Shown: positions 1 through 9,625, numbered from the stretch's first letter. The stretch: 64,000 nt of DNA from Flavobacterium sp. AED (GCF_000812945.1 NZ_JSYM01000001.1:1178001-1242000), one strand, 5' to 3'. Notes: a model not told the origin generated them from the letters alone. Made by a program: numbers and translations.

Positions 1-44
1 GAACAAAATAGATAGTATTTTCATGTGTAGCTAATTTTAAATTT

Positions 45-1259
45 TTAAGACAACATAAGTTGCGCTTTTTTAATGGCTTCAACCATAACGTCAATTTCTT
101 CTTTGGTATTATAAAAAGCAAATGATGCTCGTATCGTTCCCGGAATACAAAAGAAATTCATGATTGGTTGCGCACAATGATGCCCTGTTCTTACGGCTAT
201 ACCTAATTTGTCAATTATCGTACCAATATCATACGGATGAATTCCTTCAATATTAAAGGAAACTACAGAAGTTTTTGCTGCCGATGTACCAAAAATCTTC
301 AAACCTTCAATTTCCAGTAAACGTTGCGTTGCATGTTCCAGTAATTCTTTTTCTTGTTGTTGAATGTTTTCAAAACCAACTTCGTTCATATAATCAACAG
401 CAGTTCCCAGAACAATTCCTCCTGCAATATTTGGTGTTCCGGCTTCGAATTTATGAGGCAATTCAGCATAAGTAGTTTTCTCGAAAGTCACTTCCTTAAT
501 CATTTCGCCCCCACCTTGATACGGAGGTAATTTATTCAACCACGCTTCTTTTCCGTATAAAATTCCAGTTCCTGTTGGACCACACATTTTATGTCCAGAA
601 AAAGCATAAAAATCACAATCCAATTCTTGAACATCTGGTTTCAAATGCGGAACCGCTTGTGCGCCGTCAATGAAAACAGCTGCTCCAACTTCATGTGCTT
701 TGTCAATCATGTATTTAATTGGATTGACAGTTCCAAGAGCATTCGAAATATGATTTACGGTTACGATCTTTGTTTTATCCGAAAGTAATGTGTCATATTC
801 GGACATAATCAATTCGCCATCCTCATTCATTGGAATTACGCGTAAAGTCGCTCCTGTTTTCTCACATAACATTTGCCAAGGCACAATATTGCTGTGGTGT
901 TCCAATGCCGAAACTAAAATTTCATCACCCGGTTTTAAAATCGAAGCAAATCCATTGGCAACCAAATTAATTCCATGCGTTGTTCCCGATGTGAAAAGCA
1001 CTTCGTGAGCAAATTTTGCATTGATATGATTTTGAAGTTTACCACGTGAAATTTCATAGGCATCGGTCGCCAGTTGACTCAAAGTGTGAACACCACGATG
1101 AATATTAGCATTAATCTCCTGATAATATTTTGAGATTGCATCAATCACAACTTGTGGTTTTTGCGAAGTAGCTCCGTTGTCGAAATAAACCAATGGTTTT
1201 CCGTTTACTTTCTGAGAGAGAATCGGGAAGTCGGCTCTAATTTTATTTATATCTAACAT
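45..1259 (-). CDS. sufS: SufS cysteine desulfurase
   Basis: Group II cysteine desulfurase of 404 aa. It is a PLP enzyme that removes sulfur from L-cysteine as a protein persulfide and passes it to the SufBCD scaffold in the cytosol. The PLP lysine lies in FSGHKMCGPTG (about residue 223) and the persulfide cysteine in RTGHHCAQP (about residue 360), the usual SufS arrangement. Length is normal for the family and the ATG start at 1259 gives the standard N-terminus. The gene is on the same strand as the sufA-type/B/C/D genes at 2.9-6.8 kb but is separated from them by a serine hydrolase on the other strand, so it probably has its own promoter. A sufE partner, if present, would lie beyond the left edge. 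Confidence 0.96.
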   Translation of the reverse strand: MLDINKIRADFPILSQKVNGKPLVYFDNGATSQKPQVVIDAISKYYQEINANIHRGVHTLSQLATDAYEISRGKLQNHINAKFAHEVLFTSGTTHGINLVANGFASILKPGDEILVSALEHHSNIVPWQMLCEKTGATLRVIPMNEDGELIMSEYDTLLSDKTKIVTVNHISNALGTVNPIKYMIDKAHEVGAAVFIDGAQAVPHLKPDVQELDCDFYAFSGHKMCGPTGTGILYGKEAWLNKLPPYQGGGEMIKEVTFEKTTYAELPHKFEAGTPNIAGGIVLGTAVDYMNEVGFENIQQQEKELLEHATQRLLEIEGLKIFGTSAAKTSVVSFNIEGIHPYDIGTIIDKLGIAVRTGHHCAQPIMNFFCIPGTIRASFAFYNTKEEIDVMVEAIKKAQLMLS

Positions 1260-1285
1260 TTGTTTATTTAGAATTTTTCTAAATA

Positions 1286-1293
1286 CAAAAGTA
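1286..1293 (-). promoter_or_regulatory. Candidate -7 element for sufS
   Basis: On the minus strand the octamer reads TACTTTTG, matching the Bacteroidota -7 consensus TAnnTTTG, 27 bases before the sufS ATG. No clear -33 TTG is seen at the usual distance, so this is only a partial match. Confidence 0.35.
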
Positions 1294-1423
1294 ATAAAAA
1301 CTAAATTGTTTTAGCCATGAATTAACCAATTTACTTCTATTAATTTCGGTGTTTTATTAAAATTAATTTCGAGAATTCGTGACTAAAAAATAATTATATT
1401 GCATTGTTTTACAATTAGCTACT

Positions 1424-2773
1424 ATGAAAAAACTCTTCAAGTTCGTTGGTTTTGCCTCTTTTATCGGAATCTTTTATTTTGGATTCACCACCTATCCAAA
1501 ACTGGATTTAATTTCTGGCTTTTCAGCCAAAAGTATCGCTTCGGGACATTTTATTGATAATCGTTCCCAACAAATGATTGAGAAAGGGGACAATGATATC
1601 GATATGATTGATTTGGCGAAAAACAAAATCGATGATGCCGGAAAATTTGCGGATGCTTCAGTTTATGGTTTGAAAGAACGAAAAGCAATTTACCGTGAAG
1701 GTTTGGGAGCCACTTTAATCAACGATGATTTTGATGTCACAAAACCGTATGAAGTTCCAAAAAGAACGAAATCGAACAACAATTTGCCTTTTCCGTATGG
1801 AAATAATGAGCCAAAAGATACCGTTTTTAGTACTATTGATTATACTAAATTGAATGCGGCAGTCGCCAATGCTTTTGATAAAACTACCGAAATCAAAAAA
1901 AGAACCCGTTCCATTTTAGTGATTTATAAAGATAAAATCATTGCCGAAAAATATGACTCGGGTTTCGATAAAAACAGTAAAATATTGGGTTGGTCCATGA
2001 CTAAAAGTATCACGAGCGCATTATTTGGAATCCTTCAAAAACAGGGGAAATACGATATTGATGATTCTGCTCCAATTCCAGAATGGGCGAATGACAAACG
2101 GAAATTGATTACAACAAGCGATTTGCTGCACATGAATTCCGGTTTACAATGGGTAGAGGATTACAAGACTATTTGTGATGCTACCAAAATGCTTTTTCAA
2201 GCCGAAGATATGACTCGGGTGCAACTAGAGAAACCGGCGGAAATTAAACCCAATATGCGGTGGAATTATTCTTCGGGAACTACTAATTTACTTTCAGGGA
2301 TTTTGCGGAAGCAGTTCAAAACGCATCAGGAATATTTAGATTTCTGGTATTCCGCTTTAATTGATAAAATAGGAATGAACTCGATGGTTGTCGAAACGGA
2401 TATGGCGGGAAATTACGTAGGATCGTCCTACGGTTGGGCTACAACACGCGATTGGTCAAAATTTGGGTTGTTGTATTTGCACAAAGGCAATTGGAACGGC
2501 GAACAAATTTTGGACGAGAGTTGGATAAAATACACCACAACTCCTACGAATACTTCCAACGGAAGATACGGCGGACACTTTTGGCTCAATGCCAGCGGAC
2601 ACTTTCCTGATGTTCCAAGAGATATGTATTACTGTAGTGGTTTTCAAGGTCAAATGGTAGCGATTATCCCATCATTGGATTTAGTAATCGTAAGAATGGG
2701 TTTGACTGAAGAACCTGAATTTGATTTCAATGGAATGTTGAAAGGGATTGTGGGGAGTTTGGAGAAAAATTAA
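1424..2773 (+). CDS. Serine hydrolase, class C beta-lactamase family
   Basis: 449-aa member of the beta-lactamase/penicillin-binding-protein-like serine hydrolases (Beta-lactamase, PF00144). An N-terminal hydrophobic segment (residues about 8-25) suggests a signal anchor, so the enzyme probably acts in the periplasm. The nucleophile motif SxxK is seen as SMTK (about residue 191), and YSS (about residue 281) fits the YxN-like second motif. Members include esterases, D-amino-acid peptidases and lactamases, so the substrate cannot be told from sequence. It stands alone on the plus strand between sufD and sufS, interrupting the otherwise minus-strand suf gene group. Its TAA stop is the first part of a dispersed intergenic repeat (2770-2873). 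Confidence 0.88.
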   Translation: MKKLFKFVGFASFIGIFYFGFTTYPKLDLISGFSAKSIASGHFIDNRSQQMIEKGDNDIDMIDLAKNKIDDAGKFADASVYGLKERKAIYREGLGATLINDDFDVTKPYEVPKRTKSNNNLPFPYGNNEPKDTVFSTIDYTKLNAAVANAFDKTTEIKKRTRSILVIYKDKIIAEKYDSGFDKNSKILGWSMTKSITSALFGILQKQGKYDIDDSAPIPEWANDKRKLITTSDLLHMNSGLQWVEDYKTICDATKMLFQAEDMTRVQLEKPAEIKPNMRWNYSSGTTNLLSGILRKQFKTHQEYLDFWYSALIDKIGMNSMVVETDMAGNYVGSSYGWATTRDWSKFGLLYLHKGNWNGEQILDESWIKYTTTPTNTSNGRYGGHFWLNASGHFPDVPRDMYYCSGFQGQMVAIIPSLDLVIVRMGLTEEPEFDFNGMLKGIVGSLEKN

Positions 2774-2873
2774 CCACAAAGGACACAAAGCAAAAAAATA
2801 CAAAGGGCACAAAGTTTAGTAAAAAACCTTGTGCCCTTTGTGCGTAAATCTTTGCGAACTTTGTGTTTAAAAA
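2770..2873. repeat. CACAAAG-family intergenic hairpin repeat
   Basis: The spacer between the convergent serine hydrolase and sufD is one long imperfect inverted repeat. The left arm starts TTAACCACAAAGG and the right arm ends CTTTGTGTTTAAA. The core CAAAGGGCACAA (2801-2812) pairs perfectly with TTGTGCCCTTTG (2829-2840). The first 13 bases recur exactly at 62085-62097, next to the GxxExxY gene. In both places the TAA inside TTAACC is the stop codon of the preceding gene. It may also end transcription from both sides. Confidence 0.75.
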
Positions 2874-4190
2874 CTACAAATCAAATCCTAATTTCACGCC
2901 CAATTTATTGGCGATAATAGTGGTAATTCGTTTTTTAAGTTCCGGTATTTTGATATTTTCGATAACGGCATTCGAGAACGCGTACATCAATAACGCTTTA
3001 GCTTCTTTTTTAGGAATTCCGCGTGCTTGCATGTAGAACATAGCCGTTTCGTCTAATTGTCCAACCGTACAACCGTGAGAACATTTTACGTCATCAGCAA
3101 AAATTTCCAATTGTGGTTTAGCATTTATTGTCGCTTTGTCGCTTAATAGAATGTTGTTGCTTTTTTGGAACGCATTCGTTTTTTGAGCGTCTTTCTCCAC
3201 GTACACTTTTCCGTTGAAAACTCCTGTAGAACGATCAGAATAAATTCCTTTATAATCTTGGAAACTTTCGCAATTTGGAGCCGAATGTTTCACTAGAGTA
3301 TAATGATCTACGTGTTGTTTTTCACCAATAATTGTGATTCCATTTAAGGTACTTGTCAATCGTTCCCCAAAGTGATAAAAATTCAAGTTGTTTCTCGTTA
3401 AGTTTCCTCCAAAAGAAAAGGTATGTACTGAAACGTGACTTTCTTTCTGTTGAGAAACAAATGTATTATCGATTAGATTCGCTTCAAGCGCATCGTTTTG
3501 AATTTTGTAATAATCTACGATAGCACGTTTTTGAGCAAAAATCTCGGTAACGGAATTCGTTAACACGGGATTTTCGGTCAAACTTTGGTGGCGTTCGATA
3601 ATTTGAACATGTGAATTTTCACCCACAATTACCAAGTTTCTCGGTTGAACCAAAAGTGCCGCTTCGTTTCCTGTTGAGAAATACATAATCTCAATAGGCT
3701 TATCCGCCACTTTACTTTTAGGAATGTGGATATACGCTCCTTCATTGGCGAAAGCCGTATTCAAAGAAGTCAAACTTTCATCTTTACTCGCTATTTTATT
3801 AAAATAGGTGTCGATAATCATTTTGTATTTCGGTTTTGTCAATGCCGATGACATCAAACAAGCATCAATTCCGTCGTGTGTTGTTGACGATAAATGAGAA
3901 CTGAAAACGCCGTCAATAAACACTACTTTATAGGTGTCTATTTCGTGTAAAAAGTATTTTTTTACTTGGTTAAATTCAATTGCACTTTCTTGCTTTGGAA
4001 AAACGGTAAAGTCATTTTTTAGGATGGCATTTAGCGAAGTATATTTCCAAGCTTCGTCTTTTTTGGTTGGGAAACCTTTATCTTCAAAGTTTTTTATGGC
4101 TGAAGTTCTCACATCATGAAGTTCAGAGTGAACATCGACACGCTCTTCGAAAGCCATAAAAGACGATAGTAATTTTTCTTTTAATTCCAT
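2874..4190 (-). CDS. sufD: SufD, Fe-S cluster assembly scaffold subunit
   Basis: 438-aa SufBD-core protein. SufD partners SufB and the SufC ATPase in the SufBC2D scaffold on which Fe-S clusters are built from SufS-derived sulfur. The C-terminal half carries the beta-helix SufBD core with the conserved segment CSHGCTVGQLDE near residue 375 and the typical MYAFSNAVIE end region. Length is normal. It is the last gene of the hesB/sufA-sufB-sufC-sufD run on the minus strand; the 72-base gap from sufC holds a heptad repeat element (4198-4258) rather than the short gaps seen upstream, and it abuts a hairpin repeat downstream. Distinction from SufB rests on length and on divergence from the neighbouring SufB. 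Confidence 0.94.
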   Translation of the reverse strand: MELKEKLLSSFMAFEERVDVHSELHDVRTSAIKNFEDKGFPTKKDEAWKYTSLNAILKNDFTVFPKQESAIEFNQVKKYFLHEIDTYKVVFIDGVFSSHLSSTTHDGIDACLMSSALTKPKYKMIIDTYFNKIASKDESLTSLNTAFANEGAYIHIPKSKVADKPIEIMYFSTGNEAALLVQPRNLVIVGENSHVQIIERHQSLTENPVLTNSVTEIFAQKRAIVDYYKIQNDALEANLIDNTFVSQQKESHVSVHTFSFGGNLTRNNLNFYHFGERLTSTLNGITIIGEKQHVDHYTLVKHSAPNCESFQDYKGIYSDRSTGVFNGKVYVEKDAQKTNAFQKSNNILLSDKATINAKPQLEIFADDVKCSHGCTVGQLDETAMFYMQARGIPKKEAKALLMYAFSNAVIENIKIPELKKRITTIIANKLGVKLGFDL

Positions 4191-4197
4191 TTTTGGT

Positions 4198-4258
4198 AGT
4201 TATAAGTTGGTAGTTGTAAGTTGGAGTTTTGCAAACTGCAAACTGTAAACTGCAAACT
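4198..4258. repeat. Heptad tandem repeats arranged as inverted arms (sufC-sufD spacer)
   Basis: Left arm 4198-4225 is four 7-base units (AGTTATA, AGTTGGT, AGTTGTA, AGTTGGA). Right arm 4231-4258 is four units (GCAAACT, GCAAACT, GTAAACT, GCAAACT). The two arms are approximate reverse complements, so the transcript could fold into an imperfect hairpin with 7-base periodicity. It fills nearly all of the sufC-sufD gap. Confidence 0.85.
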
Positions 4259-4262
4259 AATT

Positions 4263-5015
4263 TTACGCTTCTTGTTCTTGTTTAATCCAGTCGTATCCTT
4301 TTTCTTCCAGTTCGTGTGCTAGTTCTTTTCCACCGGATTTTACAATTTTTCCGTTGTATAGTACGTGAACAAAATCAGGGACGATATAGTCTAATAATCT
4401 TTGGTAGTGCGTAATAACTACGATTGCATTTTTGTCGCTTTTTAGTTTGTTAACCCCATTAGCAACAATACGCAAGGCATCAATATCAAGTCCAGAATCA
4501 GTTTCATCAAGAATAGCCAATTTTGGTTCCAACATTGCCATTTGGAAAATTTCGTTACGTTTTTTCTCTCCACCAGAAAAACCTTCGTTTAGAGAACGAG
4601 ACAAAAATTTACGGTCGATTTCTAATAATTCTGATTTCTCACGAATCACTTTTAGCATTTCGTTAGAAGGCATTTCTTCCAGACCTTTAGCTTTACGAGT
4701 TTCGTTAATAGCGGTTCTCATGAAGTTCGTTACTGAAACTCCTGGAATTTCTACTGGATATTGGAACGACAAGAACACGCCTTTGTGCGCTCTTTCTTCT
4801 GGTGCCAATTCAGAAAGGTCTTCACCATCTAAAGAGATTTCACCTTCGGTTACTTCGTAGTTTTCGTTTCCTGCAATAATGGAAGCAAGGGTACTTTTCC
4901 CAGCACCGTTTGGTCCCATAATCGCGTGAATTTCTCCAGCTTTTACTTCAAGGTTGATTCCTTTTAATATTTCTTTGTCCCCAATGGAGGCGTGTAAATT
5001 TTTTATTGATAACAT
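4263..5015 (-). CDS. sufC: SufC, Fe-S assembly ABC ATPase
   Basis: 250-aa soluble ABC-type ATPase that powers the SufBCD scaffold; it is not a transporter. Walker A is GPNGAGKST (about residues 35-43), the signature is SGGEKKRNE and Walker B is LAILDETDSGLD with the SufC-typical DETDSGLD extension, followed by the switch histidine in VITHYQRLL. Length is normal. It starts 32 bases after sufB on the same strand and is followed by sufD, so translation from a common mRNA is expected. Confidence 0.96.
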   Translation of the reverse strand: MLSIKNLHASIGDKEILKGINLEVKAGEIHAIMGPNGAGKSTLASIIAGNENYEVTEGEISLDGEDLSELAPEERAHKGVFLSFQYPVEIPGVSVTNFMRTAINETRKAKGLEEMPSNEMLKVIREKSELLEIDRKFLSRSLNEGFSGGEKKRNEIFQMAMLEPKLAILDETDSGLDIDALRIVANGVNKLKSDKNAIVVITHYQRLLDYIVPDFVHVLYNGKIVKSGGKELAHELEEKGYDWIKQEQEA

Positions 5016-5047
5016 AAACGTCTTGTTTTTATAAAGTCTTAAAAAGG

Positions 5048-6496
5048 TTATCCTACAGATCCCTCAAGAGAAATTTCTAATAATTTTTGTGCTTCTACTG
5101 CGAATTCCATTGGTAACTTATTCAATACATCTTTACTGAAACCGTTTACGATTAAGGCTATAGCTTTTTCGGTTGGAATTCCACGTTGGTTGCAATAAAA
5201 AACTTGGTCTTCACCAATTTTACTTGTCGTAGCCTCATGTTCGATTTTTGCCGATGGATTTTTACTTTCGATATAAGGGAAAGTATGTGCTCCGCAATTG
5301 TTCCCCATTAATAAGGAATCACATTGTGAAAAGTTTCTGGCGTTATCCGCTCTAGCGCTAATTTGCACTAAACCACGGTAACTATTTTGTGATCTTCCTG
5401 CAGAAATTCCTTTAGAAATAATGGTCGATTTAGTGTTTTTACCTAAATGAATCATTTTGGTTCCTGTGTCGGCTTGTTGAAAATTATTGGTTACAGCAAT
5501 CGAATAAAATTCTCCTGTTGAATTATCTCCTTTTAAAATAACGGAAGGATATTTCCAAGTTATAGCTGAACCAGTTTCTACTTGTGTCCAAGAAATTTTT
5601 GCGTTTTTCTCGCAGATTCCTCTTTTGGTCACAAAATTGAAAACACCACCTTTTCCTTCTTTGTTTCCAGGATACCAGTTTTGTACGGTTGAATATTTTA
5701 TTTCGGCATCGTCTAGTGCGATTAGTTCTACTACAGCTGCGTGCAATTGATTTTCATCACGGCTTGGAGCCGTACAACCTTCTAAGTAGGAAACATAACT
5801 GCCTTCGTCAGCAACTAATAATGTTCTTTCGAATTGCCCTGTTCCTGCTTGATTGATTCTAAAATAAGTCGAAAGTTCCATTGGGCAACGAACGCCTTTT
5901 GGAATATAACAGAAAGAACCATCAGAGAAAACTGCCGAATTTAGCGCCGCATAAAAATTATCTTTTTGTGGCACAACCGTTCCTAAATATTTACGAACTA
6001 ATTCTGGATGTTCTTTGATGGCTTCAGAAATACTCATGAAGATAATTCCTTTTTCTCCTAATGTTTTCTTGAAAGTAGTCGCTACTGAAACCGAATCAAC
6101 AACGATATCCATGGCCACATTATTCATCATCTTTTGCTCATCTACAGAGATACCTAACTTTTTATACATTTCTAAAAGTTCCGGATCTACATCGTCCAAT
6201 GTTTTATTAGGATCAACGACTTTTGGAGCAGAATAATAAGAAATCGCCTGAAAATCAGGTTTGGTATAATGCACATTAGCCCATTCCGGCTCTGTCATTA
6301 GCTCCCAAGCACGAAAAGCCTCAAGACGCCAATCAGTCATCCATTGAGGTTCTCCTTTTTTGTGTGAAATAGCCCTAACGATATCTTCATTTAAACCAAT
6401 AGGAAACGTTTCTGATTCTAATTCGGTATAAAATCCGTATTCGTATTCTTTGTTTTCGAGTTCGATTTTTAAGTCGTCTTCGGTATATTTTGACAT
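5048..6496 (-). CDS. sufB: SufB, Fe-S cluster assembly scaffold protein
   Basis: 482-aa SufB, the subunit that receives sulfur and carries the nascent cluster in SufBC2D. Family-typical stretches include [35 protein letters not shown] (part of the beta-helix core) and the C-terminal CNQRGI...GFSKDVL region. Length matches bacterial SufB (about 470-500 aa). The gene follows the A-type carrier gene by 18 bases and precedes sufC by 32, giving a tight carrier-sufB-sufC-sufD operon on the minus strand. Confidence 0.97.
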   Translation of the reverse strand: MSKYTEDDLKIELENKEYEYGFYTELESETFPIGLNEDIVRAISHKKGEPQWMTDWRLEAFRAWELMTEPEWANVHYTKPDFQAISYYSAPKVVDPNKTLDDVDPELLEMYKKLGISVDEQKMMNNVAMDIVVDSVSVATTFKKTLGEKGIIFMSISEAIKEHPELVRKYLGTVVPQKDNFYAALNSAVFSDGSFCYIPKGVRCPMELSTYFRINQAGTGQFERTLLVADEGSYVSYLEGCTAPSRDENQLHAAVVELIALDDAEIKYSTVQNWYPGNKEGKGGVFNFVTKRGICEKNAKISWTQVETGSAITWKYPSVILKGDNSTGEFYSIAVTNNFQQADTGTKMIHLGKNTKSTIISKGISAGRSQNSYRGLVQISARADNARNFSQCDSLLMGNNCGAHTFPYIESKNPSAKIEHEATTSKIGEDQVFYCNQRGIPTEKAIALIVNGFSKDVLNKLPMEFAVEAQKLLEISLEGSVG

Positions 6497-6514
6497 ATTT
6501 TTTTATTTAATGTT

Positions 6515-6844
6515 TTACAAAGAGAAACTCTCTCCACATCCACAAGTTCTATTGGCATTTGGATTATTAAAAACAAATCCTTTACCATTTATTCCTCCTG
6601 AAAATTCTAATATTGTTCCGGCTAAGTATAGAAAAGATTTTTTCTCAACAGCGATAGTGATATCGTTGTCTACAAAAATTTTATCGTCCTCGCTTTTTGT
6701 TTTATCAAATTTTAAATCATAAGACAATCCAGAACATCCGCCGCTTTTTACACCAACTCTTACGTAGTCGATTGCAGCATCAAAACCATCATCTTTCATT
6801 AGATCGATGATTTTTTTTCTTGCAGTGTCAGAAACTTTTATCAT
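6515..6844 (-). CDS. A-type Fe-S carrier (SufA/IscA/HesB family)
   Basis: 109-aa HesB/IscA-family carrier that accepts Fe-S clusters from the SufBCD scaffold and hands them to target apoproteins. The three family cysteines are present: one in SGGCSGLSY (about residue 37) and two in TCGCG near the C-terminus (about residues 101-103). It is the first gene of the suf operon, 18 bases before sufB. A good -7 promoter element lies 31 bases upstream. By context it acts as SufA, but SufA, IscA and ErpA cannot be separated by these motifs alone, so no symbol is given. Confidence 0.92.
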   Translation of the reverse strand: MIKVSDTARKKIIDLMKDDGFDAAIDYVRVGVKSGGCSGLSYDLKFDKTKSEDDKIFVDNDITIAVEKKSFLYLAGTILEFSGGINGKGFVFNNPNANRTCGCGESFSL

Positions 6845-6874
6845 AGCTTATATTGATTTTGTCTAAATTAAGGA

Positions 6875-6882
6875 CAAAGATA
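6875..6882 (-). promoter_or_regulatory. Candidate -7 element for the suf operon
   Basis: On the minus strand the octamer reads TATCTTTG, an exact TAnnTTTG match, 31 bases before the start of the A-type carrier gene that leads the suf operon. No clear -33 TTG was found at the expected spacing. Confidence 0.5.
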
Positions 6883-6979
6883 GTGTATAAAAATCTTTTT
6901 CCATAATTGATGTCATTTTTATAGCCAATGCAAAAATAGAAAAAACCTATTTGAACCGAGTAAAAGCGTTTGAATTCCT

Positions 6980-6987
6980 TAACTTTG
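6980..6987 (+). promoter_or_regulatory. Candidate -7 element for the MBL hydrolase gene
   Basis: TAACTTTG is an exact match to the Bacteroidota -7 consensus, 25 bases before the ATG at 7013. TTG triplets occur at 6970 and 6951, neither at ideal spacing. Confidence 0.5.
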
Positions 6988-7012
6988 GTTCCTCTCGAAA
7001 AAAAGAAAAATC

Positions 7013-7873
7013 ATGAAATTATATCCTATAGAAACTGGAAATTTTAAATTAGATGGTGGTGCGATGTTTGGGGTTGTACCCAAAACTATTTGGAATAAAA
7101 CCAATCCAGCCGATGAAAACAACTTAATTGACATTGCTGCGCGTTGTCTATTAATTGAAGATGATAATAAATTGATTTTGATTGATACCGGAATGGGAAA
7201 CAAACAATCCGAGAAATTTTTCGGGTATTATTCGCTTTGGGGAACGCATTCTATGGATAAATCTTTGGCTAAATTTGGTTTCCATCGGGATGATATTACT
7301 GATGTTTTTATGACGCATTTACACTTTGACCATTGCGGGGGAAGTGTGCAATGGAATACCGACAAAACGGGCTACGAACCAGCATTTAAAAATGCTAAAT
7401 TTTGGAGTAATGACAGCCATTGGGAATGGGCAACAAAACCAAATCCCAGAGAAAAAGCGTCGTTTCTTTCTGAAAATATTTTGCCGATGCAAGAGAGCGG
7501 TCAGCTGCATTTTATCCAAAGACCGGAAGGTGATTTCCTTGAAAAATCGGAACTGGGTTTTGGTATTTTCTTTGCCGATGGTCATACGGAGAAACAAATG
7601 ATTCCTTATATTCAATATCAGGATAAAACCATTGTTTTTTGTGCGGATTTATTGGCAACAGCCGGACACGTTCCTATTCCGTATGTAATGGGATATGACA
7701 CGAGACCTTTATTGACCATGCCAGAAAAAGCAAAATTTCTAAACGCTGCTGCTGAGAATAATCATTATTTATTTTTGGAACACGATGCCCATAACGAAAT
7801 TATAACGGTCGAAAAAACAGAAAAAGGAGTTCGGTTGAAAGAGCGATTTACGTGTGAACAAATCCTAACATAA
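7013..7873 (+). CDS. MBL-fold metallo-hydrolase
   Basis: 286-aa metallo-beta-lactamase-fold hydrolase. The zinc motif HxHxDH is seen as HLHFDH (about residue 102), a further ligand histidine is likely in FADGHTEKQ, and the terminal ligand in FLEHDAHNE. No signal peptide is visible, so it is probably cytosolic. This group includes lactonases (AHL-lactonase-like), glyoxalase II-like and other hydrolases; the substrate is not evident. It is transcribed away from the suf operon, from its own promoter, and is followed by two subtilisin genes on the same strand with a 72-base gap. Confidence 0.88.
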   Translation: MKLYPIETGNFKLDGGAMFGVVPKTIWNKTNPADENNLIDIAARCLLIEDDNKLILIDTGMGNKQSEKFFGYYSLWGTHSMDKSLAKFGFHRDDITDVFMTHLHFDHCGGSVQWNTDKTGYEPAFKNAKFWSNDSHWEWATKPNPREKASFLSENILPMQESGQLHFIQRPEGDFLEKSELGFGIFFADGHTEKQMIPYIQYQDKTIVFCADLLATAGHVPIPYVMGYDTRPLLTMPEKAKFLNAAAENNHYLFLEHDAHNEIITVEKTEKGVRLKERFTCEQILT

Positions 7874-7945
7874 TGTTAACCCTAAATATTTTTGTAACAA
7901 AATAATTTATTTTAGACAAATATTTAAAACTTAACATAACAAATA

Positions 7946-9574
7946 ATGAATAGTATTAAACCAATTTATTTATCAGCATTTGCACTATTAGTTCTGGCAG
8001 GATGTGGCGCTTCAAAACAAGTTTCTAATTCTAATGCAACGCTGACTGCAATAAGCGCACCTTTAAACATTACAAAAAAGGCACCAATAACTGAAAATGA
8101 CTTGAAACGTTGGAGTCATTTAGATATCGTAAAAGATACGATTCCCGGAATGAGTGTTGATAGAGCGTATTCTGAATTATTGAAAAATAAAAAAGGGGTA
8201 AAAGTTATCGTGGGTATTGTAGATTCAGGAGTTGATATTGAGCATCAAGATTTAAAATCGGTGGTTTGGACCAATACAAAAGAGATAGCAGGAAATGGAA
8301 TTGATGATGATAAAAATGGATATATTGATGATATTCACGGTTGGAATTTCCTTGGAGATATCACCAAAGAAAATTACGAATATGAGCGAATCATCAAAAA
8401 CAAAAACATAGTTGATGAAGTAACGTATCAAGCAGCAAAAGCGACAAATGATACTAAAATTGCCGATGCAACTAAAGGGAAAACACGCTTGGAGCAAATG
8501 TTAGTTACCCTAAACGAAGGGGATGCTAGATTGATTAAGCATTTTGGAAAGCCGGTTTATACAATTGAAGAAGTTAAAGCAATTGTTTCACAAGAACCGG
8601 AAGTACAAAAAAGTAAGGCTGCTATGGAGCAAATGCTTTCTTATGGCATGCCTTTAACGGACTTAAAAGCAGCTGTTCAAAAACAATTAGATGGTTTTAA
8701 TGCTGTTTTAAATGGAGAAAATCTAAAAACAGATTACAGAAAAGTTGTTGGAGATAACCCAGAAGATATTACAGATACAAAATATGGTAACAATAACGTT
8801 ATGGGTCCGGATAAGAATGCAATTCTTCATGGAACTCACGTTGCGGGAATTGTTGCTCAAGTTAGAAACAATCAATTAGGTGGTGATGGAATTGCAAATA
8901 ATGTTGAAATCCTAACTGTTCGTGCAGTGCCAGATGGTGATGAATACGATAAAGATATCGCTCTTGGGATTCGTTATGCGGTTGATAATGGTGCTAAAGT
9001 AATTAATGGAAGTTTTGGAAAAAGCTTTTCACCACACAAACAATGGGTTTATGATGCAATCAAATATGCAGAGAAAAAGGATGTATTAATTGTTCATGCT
9101 GCCGGAAATGATGCAAAAAACCTCGATACCGAAAATAATTTCCCTAATGATTCGGATGATAAAGTAACTGAATTTGCTGATAATGTAATCACAATTGGTG
9201 CGTTAAATTTTGAATACGGAAATAAAGTAGTAGCACGATTTTCAAATTTTGGAAAAACCAATGTTGACGTTTTTGCGCCGGGTGTAAAAATTTATGCAAC
9301 TACACCAAATGATTCTTATAAATATTTACAAGGGACGTCAATGGCTTCACCAAATGTTGCCGGAGTTGCAGCAATAATCCGTTCGTATTACCCAAAATTA
9401 TCGGCACAACAGGTGAAACATATTTTGATGGATTCAGGAGTAGCAATTACAACAGATGTTATTGTTGGTGGAAAACCTGCTGACACACGATCTTTTACTA
9501 CTTTATCTAAATCAGGAAAAATAGTAAATGCTTACAATGCTTTATTGATGGCTGAAAAAATGTCTAAAAAATAA
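7946..9574 (+). CDS. Lipoprotein subtilisin-like protease (S8), copy 1
   Basis: 542-aa S8 serine protease with a signal peptide and lipobox (LVLAGC, cysteine about residue 20), so it is probably anchored to the outer membrane or periplasmic face. The catalytic triad is intact: Asp in VDSGVD (about residue 92), His in HGTHVAG (about residue 295) and Ser in GTSMASPN (about residue 463). A family-atypical insert of about 150 residues, helical and charged, separates the Asp and His motifs. It is the first of two tandem paralogues; the next gene shares most of its length, including the same insert position. No C-terminal type IX signal is seen. A hairpin terminator follows. Confidence 0.93.
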   Translation: MNSIKPIYLSAFALLVLAGCGASKQVSNSNATLTAISAPLNITKKAPITENDLKRWSHLDIVKDTIPGMSVDRAYSELLKNKKGVKVIVGIVDSGVDIEHQDLKSVVWTNTKEIAGNGIDDDKNGYIDDIHGWNFLGDITKENYEYERIIKNKNIVDEVTYQAAKATNDTKIADATKGKTRLEQMLVTLNEGDARLIKHFGKPVYTIEEVKAIVSQEPEVQKSKAAMEQMLSYGMPLTDLKAAVQKQLDGFNAVLNGENLKTDYRKVVGDNPEDITDTKYGNNNVMGPDKNAILHGTHVAGIVAQVRNNQLGGDGIANNVEILTVRAVPDGDEYDKDIALGIRYAVDNGAKVINGSFGKSFSPHKQWVYDAIKYAEKKDVLIVHAAGNDAKNLDTENNFPNDSDDKVTEFADNVITIGALNFEYGNKVVARFSNFGKTNVDVFAPGVKIYATTPNDSYKYLQGTSMASPNVAGVAAIIRSYYPKLSAQQVKHILMDSGVAITTDVIVGGKPADTRSFTTLSKSGKIVNAYNALLMAEKMSKK

Positions 9575-9591
9575 TAAATCAGTTTGTTTAC

Positions 9592-9625
9592 AAATGGAAG
9601 GGCATATTGTCCTTCCATTTTTATT
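9592..9625 (+). terminator. Rho-independent terminator after subtilisin copy 1
   Basis: AAATGGAAGG (9592-9601) pairs perfectly with CCTTCCATTT (9611-9620) and is followed by a T-rich tail. It lies 18 bases after the stop codon. Confidence 0.8.
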
